From: an uncultured Alphaproteobacteria bacterium
Lineage (GTDB): Bacteria > Pseudomonadota > Alphaproteobacteria > HIMB59 > GCA-002718135
NCBI GenBank assembly: GCA_902619045.1
Contig: CACNCX010000004.1
Location: 1 to 43,426 of the forward strand
Direction of reading: 5' to 3'
Length of the DNA: 43,426 nt
The position numbers and the translations under genes are program-made. This document shows positions 39,314-43,426 of this stretch, in pieces. How positions within the stretch are numbered: position 1 is the stretch's first letter; every line of letters begins with the position of its first letter. A model generated the notes under the pieces. It saw only the letters and a list, made by a program, of their open reading frames with translations, did no database searches and was not told the DNA's origin.

Positions 39314-40363
39314 TTATAATACACTTCTTACTCTTAATCTAGGTATTGGTTTAAAAAATAAATCATTTCTATCTTTTTTGTAAAATTTCATACATGCCCA
39401 TGCAATCATAGCAGCATTATCAATCATCATTTCCTTTAGCGGATAGTATATCTCAATATTTTTGTTAATAAAAAAATTTTCTAATTTTTTTTTTATATAC
39501 TTATTATTAGATACACCTCCTACAACTGAAAGTGATTTAACATTTACTTTATATAATTTTAGTCTTTCTAATCCTCTTTCAAGTTTTTCTATTAGTAGAT
39601 CTGAAATATTTTTTTGAAAAGATGCAGATAAATCTTGAATAAATTTTTTATCAATTTTATTTTTTTTTGTTAAAATATTTATATGTGTTTTAATCCCAGA
39701 AAATGAAAAGTTGAAATTTTTTTCCTTTACTAAAGGTTTTGGTAAAATGAATCTATTTTCATTTCCTTTCACTGCCTCTCTTTCAATGTCAGCACCACCC
39801 GGATATGATAGTCCTATTAATTTTGCAGTTTTATCAAAAGCTTCTCCAATTGCATCATCAACACTTTGCCCTAATAGTTCAACATTGCGCTCATCCTTCA
39901 TAAGGTATACTTGAGTATGCCCTCCTGTTAAAAGTAAGACCACACTTGGGAATTTAATATCATTATTAAAACTTGTCGAAAGGATATGGCCTTCAAGATG
40001 ATTGATTGGAATGAATGGTTTTTGAAAAGAAATCGCTAAAGATTTTGTAAAAGTTGATCCAACCAATAAACTTCCTATAAGCCCTGGTCCACAAGTAGCT
40101 GAAAACACATCTATTTCATTTGGATCTATATTTTTTCTAGAAAACAATTCGTTAGTCATAATTTGAATTTTTTCTAAATGTGACCTGGAAGCTAACTCTG
40201 GAACAACACCTCCATGTATTTTATGAATTTCCTGAGAAAAAGTAATATGTTCTATAATAGAGCTGTTGTCCATTAGGCATATTGATGTTTCGTCGCACGA
40301 AGTTTCTGCAGCAAATACAAGCATATTTTTTTTGGTATAGTATTTTACACTGTTAAACAACAA
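39314..40363 (-). CDS. tsaD: tRNA N6-adenosine threonylcarbamoyltransferase TsaD
   Basis: AAETSCDETSICLM, HGGVVPELASRSHLEKI, CGPGLIGSLLVGSTFTK, NHLEGHILS, LLTGGHTQVYL, FSFSGIKT, VVGGVSNNKYIKKKL, DNAAMIAWA. Probable start at an internal Met (MLVFAAETSCDET). Confidence 0.96.
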   Translation of the reverse strand: MLFNSVKYYTKKNMLVFAAETSCDETSICLMDNSSIIEHITFSQEIHKIHGGVVPELASRSHLEKIQIMTNELFSRKNIDPNEIDVFSATCGPGLIGSLLVGSTFTKSLAISFQKPFIPINHLEGHILSTSFNNDIKFPSVVLLLTGGHTQVYLMKDERNVELLGQSVDDAIGEAFDKTAKLIGLSYPGGADIEREAVKGNENRFILPKPLVKEKNFNFSFSGIKTHINILTKKNKIDKKFIQDLSASFQKNISDLLIEKLERGLERLKLYKVNVKSLSVVGGVSNNKYIKKKLENFFINKNIEIYYPLKEMMIDNAAMIAWACMKFYKKDRNDLFFKPIPRLRVRSVL

Positions 40364-40386
40364 ACTAATAATGCTAAAAAAAGGGA

Positions 40387-41271
40387 ATGAAAAAAGTTTT
40401 TGATAGTTTTTATGTTTTTTCTAAATTTTCTTTAAGTTTTATTCTTTTATTATGTGTTTTTTTCTTAATTTATCTTCTCTATACGAATTATCAAAATGAA
40501 GATGAAGTATCAAAACTTCAGATTAAACTCGAAAATGAACTTAGGGAAAGTATTAATGAAAATTCTAAATTTATAAATAATATATCTAAAGAAATATTAG
40601 AAACAAAAACAGCCTTAACAAATATAGAAAAACTTATTAAAGAAAATTCAAATAAAGAATCAAAAGGTGATTTGACGTCAATCAATGAAAGTATAGAATT
40701 ATTAAACAAGAATTTCAATTCTCTTAGTTATGAGATTTCCTCTATTAAAAATAAAAATATTAAAGATCTGTCTAATAATAATCCTGAACTAGTAAATCAA
40801 TCTATCAATGAAGTAGTTGAGTTAATAAAAATTAAATATGAAAACAACATGGATTTTGATAGGGAACTCAAATACCTTGAAACAATTTTACAAAATAATA
40901 AAAACCCTATTTTGGAAAAATTATCAATTCTAAAAAGAAATAAATACAAAGGCCATTCATTTTTAGAAGATCAATTTAATGAAGAAGTTAATTTATATTT
41001 GAAGAATATTGTGAATAATAACAATAGTTTTTTTAATAAAATTTTTTTACCTTACATAAATCTTTCACCATCTTCAGAAAATATTATTTCAGATGAAAAA
41101 ATTTTAATATTAGAGGAAACTAAATTTTTTATAAAAAATAGGAACATAACTAAAGCTTATAACACTATCAGTAAGATAGAGAATTATAATGTTTTTTTTA
41201 AACTATCATTGAATGAAATGAAAAACTATAATACTTTTATAACAGAAATATCAAAATTAAATAATGTATAG
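40387..41271 (+). CDS. Mitofilin-like (COG4223-type) membrane protein
   Basis: Single N-terminal TM followed by a coiled coil; located directly upstream of a HemY-like gene and beside tsaD, as alphaproteobacterial mitofilin homologues often are. Confidence 0.55.
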   Translation: MKKVFDSFYVFSKFSLSFILLLCVFFLIYLLYTNYQNEDEVSKLQIKLENELRESINENSKFINNISKEILETKTALTNIEKLIKENSNKESKGDLTSINESIELLNKNFNSLSYEISSIKNKNIKDLSNNNPELVNQSINEVVELIKIKYENNMDFDRELKYLETILQNNKNPILEKLSILKRNKYKGHSFLEDQFNEEVNLYLKNIVNNNNSFFNKIFLPYINLSPSSENIISDEKILILEETKFFIKNRNITKAYNTISKIENYNVFFKLSLNEMKNYNTFITEISKLNNV

Positions 41272-42565
41272 ACTATCAGTTTTTGTATTGCAGTTTCTGA
41301 TATTAATAATAGCACTCACTTTTATTTTTACCAATCCATTTATTATATCCTTAGATATAGGAAATTTAAAATATTCTTTTTCTTCAAATTTACTTTCTGT
41401 TGTTTTTATATCTTTTATTTTTCTATTATATTTGGTGTTTTATTTATTTTTCCGATCAAGACTTTCACTCGGTAAATATTTATTAAAAAATAAATATAAT
41501 AAAATTGAAAGAGGTTACTTACACTTTGTCGATGCAATGATAGCTGTTGCAAACAAAGATAACAAGACAGCCTTAAAATCACATAAAAAAATGGTTAGTT
41601 ATCTTAAAGATGATCCATCATTATCTCTGTTACTAAAGGCTGAAGTTTTAAAGATTGAAAAAAAATTTCCAGAATTAAACAATGTTTATGAAGATATGAT
41701 TAAATCAAAAAAAACTGAAACACTTGGATATAGAGGTTTAATGGAACAAAATTTAAGAAATCAAGATTATCATCATGCCTTCTTATATGGAGAAAAATTA
41801 TTTTCAATTAATCCAAATATTGAAAAACTTTATGATACACTGATATTTATTGCCGCAAAAACAAAAAACTGGAATCAAATAGTTTTATTATCAGATAAAG
41901 CTTTTTCGCATAAAATAATAAGTAAAAATGATTTAAATGAAAATAAATCAGTAGGATTTTATGAAATAGCTAAAATAAAATATGATAGTGATATTAAGGA
42001 TTCATTAAAAAATATTTTGAAAGCATTAGATTTGAAAAAAAATTTTCCTCCATACGTAAAGCTTCATCTAGAAATTATTGCTGGTTTAAATGATAAAAGA
42101 AACCTTAAAAAATTAATCAAGAAATATTGGATTTTAAATCCAAGCTCTCTGCTTCGTTCTATCATAATAAAAATACTTAATGATAATGATCTTTCAGAAA
42201 TAAAATTTATAAATGAAATAATTAACAATAATGCTAGGGAAGAAGAAAGCAAAAAACTTTTAATTTATTTTGCTATAAAAAATTCAAACTGGGAAGTTGC
42301 TAGAAAAAATATATCAGGTATGATCGGAGTTAATCCATCAAAAGAAATTTGTTATTTTATGTCTGATATAGAACTCGGAGAAAACAATGATAAACAGAAA
42401 AGTGATGCTTGGATCATGAGAGCTGAAAATGCTAGTATTGAAGATACGTGGATTTGTAGAATTTCGAATCAAACTCAAGATGAATGGAGCACTTTATCTA
42501 ATTCTGGAAATTATAATTCTCTTGTTTGGACAACTCATAAAATGCTAAGACAAAATAATAATTAA
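41264..42565 (+). CDS. HemY-like inner-membrane TPR protein
   Basis: Two N-terminal TM helices, then GYLHFVDAMIAVANKDNKTALKSHKKM and TPR-like repeats; C-terminal WICRISNQTQDEWS. Confidence 0.75.
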   Translation: MYRLSVFVLQFLILIIALTFIFTNPFIISLDIGNLKYSFSSNLLSVVFISFIFLLYLVFYLFFRSRLSLGKYLLKNKYNKIERGYLHFVDAMIAVANKDNKTALKSHKKMVSYLKDDPSLSLLLKAEVLKIEKKFPELNNVYEDMIKSKKTETLGYRGLMEQNLRNQDYHHAFLYGEKLFSINPNIEKLYDTLIFIAAKTKNWNQIVLLSDKAFSHKIISKNDLNENKSVGFYEIAKIKYDSDIKDSLKNILKALDLKKNFPPYVKLHLEIIAGLNDKRNLKKLIKKYWILNPSSLLRSIIIKILNDNDLSEIKFINEIINNNAREEESKKLLIYFAIKNSNWEVARKNISGMIGVNPSKEICYFMSDIELGENNDKQKSDAWIMRAENASIEDTWICRISNQTQDEWSTLSNSGNYNSLVWTTHKMLRQNNN

Positions 42566-42566
42566 T

Positions 42567-43268
42567 ATGAAACTACATTTCTTTATAGGATATGATTCTA
42601 AAGAAGATATTGCTTACAGAGTTTGTAAACATTCACTTTTAAAACGTTCTAGTATTGATGTGAGCGTTGTTTCTTTAAAACTAGACGAACTTATAGCTAA
42701 AAATTTATATACTAGAAATGTTGATCCGCTAGCTTCTACACAATTTACTTATTCAAGATTTTTAGTACCCAAACTCATGAATTATCAAGGATGGGCAGTA
42801 TTTTGTGATTGTGATTTTATTTTTTTAGGCGATGTTGCAAACTTATTAAACAATCTAGATGAAACTAAAGCAGCTTATTGTGTTCAACATGACTACACAC
42901 CTAAAGAAAAACATAAGATGGATGGACAAAAACAAACTATTTACCCGAGAAAAAATTGGTCTAGTTTTATTTTATACAATTGCTCTCATCCAAGTACAAA
43001 GAACCTTACGGTTGAAAAAGTAAATAATGAAACTGGAGCATATCTCCATCAATTTAAATGGTGCAAAGATGATGAAATTGGTTCTTTAGATGAAAGATGG
43101 AATTGGTTAGAGGGTTGGACCTCAGGTCATAACAATAAAAAACCTTATGCAGTTCATTATACACGAGGTGGACCATGGTTTTCTGAATGGCAAGATGTTG
43201 AATTTGCAAATGAATGGCTAATGGAAAGAGATGAATATCTTTCTAAAAAGTTTATTTCAAATACCTAA
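42567..43268 (+). CDS. Glycosyltransferase-like protein (GT-A fold)
   Basis: FIGYDSKEDIAYRVCKHSL, FTYSRFLVPKLMNYQGWAVFCDCDFIFLGDVANLL, SSFILYNCSHPS, VHYTRGGPWF. Confidence 0.72.
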   Translation: MKLHFFIGYDSKEDIAYRVCKHSLLKRSSIDVSVVSLKLDELIAKNLYTRNVDPLASTQFTYSRFLVPKLMNYQGWAVFCDCDFIFLGDVANLLNNLDETKAAYCVQHDYTPKEKHKMDGQKQTIYPRKNWSSFILYNCSHPSTKNLTVEKVNNETGAYLHQFKWCKDDEIGSLDERWNWLEGWTSGHNNKKPYAVHYTRGGPWFSEWQDVEFANEWLMERDEYLSKKFISNT

Positions 43269-43426
43269 AATATTATTGAAAAATTTTGAATTTTTTAAAA
43301 AGTTTTTTTTATCAATTAAACTAACAGAATTATACCAAGGCGTATTATCTGTTTTTTGATTCCAATAATGAAAAACAGCAAAATTTTCTGGCTTAATTAA
43401 AATTGTTTTCACACCCAATGCTCCAG
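43257..43426 (-). CDS. C-terminus of a GT9-like/TPR glycosyltransferase (rest outside window)
   Basis: Open minus-strand frame to the window edge: GALGVKTILIKPENFAVFHYWNQKTDNTPWYNSVSLIDKKNFLKNSKFFNNILGI*. Resembles the 'GALG-x-P...WRW...sPWYps.rlfrq' C-terminus of TPR/GT9 proteins. Not in the ORF track. Confidence 0.6.
   Translation of the reverse strand, partial: GALGVKTILIKPENFAVFHYWNQKTDNTPWYNSVSLIDKKNFLKNSKFFNNILGI

Noticed and set aside
1-43426. CRISPR arrays, insertion sequences, prophage structural genes, toxin-antitoxin or restriction systems
   Set aside because: Looked for regularly spaced repeats, transposase/integrase motifs, capsid/terminase motifs and typical defence domains by eye; none were seen.

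Overview
This window is a gene-dense, very AT-rich chromosomal segment that looks like a streamlined marine alphaproteobacterium (SAR11- or HIMB59-like; the taxonomic placement is inferred from gene content and order). The left part is an origin-proximal core: rho (5'-truncated), mnmE, mnmG, rsmG, parA, parB, then holA, an LptE-like gene, leuS, a DUF3576 lipoprotein and a porin on the minus strand. Two parS-like palindromes with the core TTTCACGTGAAA lie in and next to mnmE. The middle holds yggS, a degenerate response-regulator-like gene, lolA, ftsK, a ubiH-like gene, a LON-domain gene, a thioredoxin-TPR gene, a ybaK-like gene, and a retinal-pathway operon (crtI, crtB, crtY, blh) with no rhodopsin gene beside it. 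A tRNA-Gly(GCC) is followed by a ~6 kb accessory block of methyltransferases, glycosyltransferase-like proteins and 2OG-Fe(II) oxygenases in mixed orientations. The right part returns to core genes: a purH split into two frames exactly at its domain boundary, a heparinase II/III-like gene, rsmB, tdk, acs, an EVE-domain gene, tsaD, a mitofilin-like gene, a hemY-like gene and a glycosyltransferase. The observations most worth checking are the split purH with a possible small ORF attached to it, the parS-like sites, the tandem palindromes in the porin leader, and the accessory block. I saw no clearly novel multi-gene defence or mobile system. All product calls come from motif reading, with no database search.
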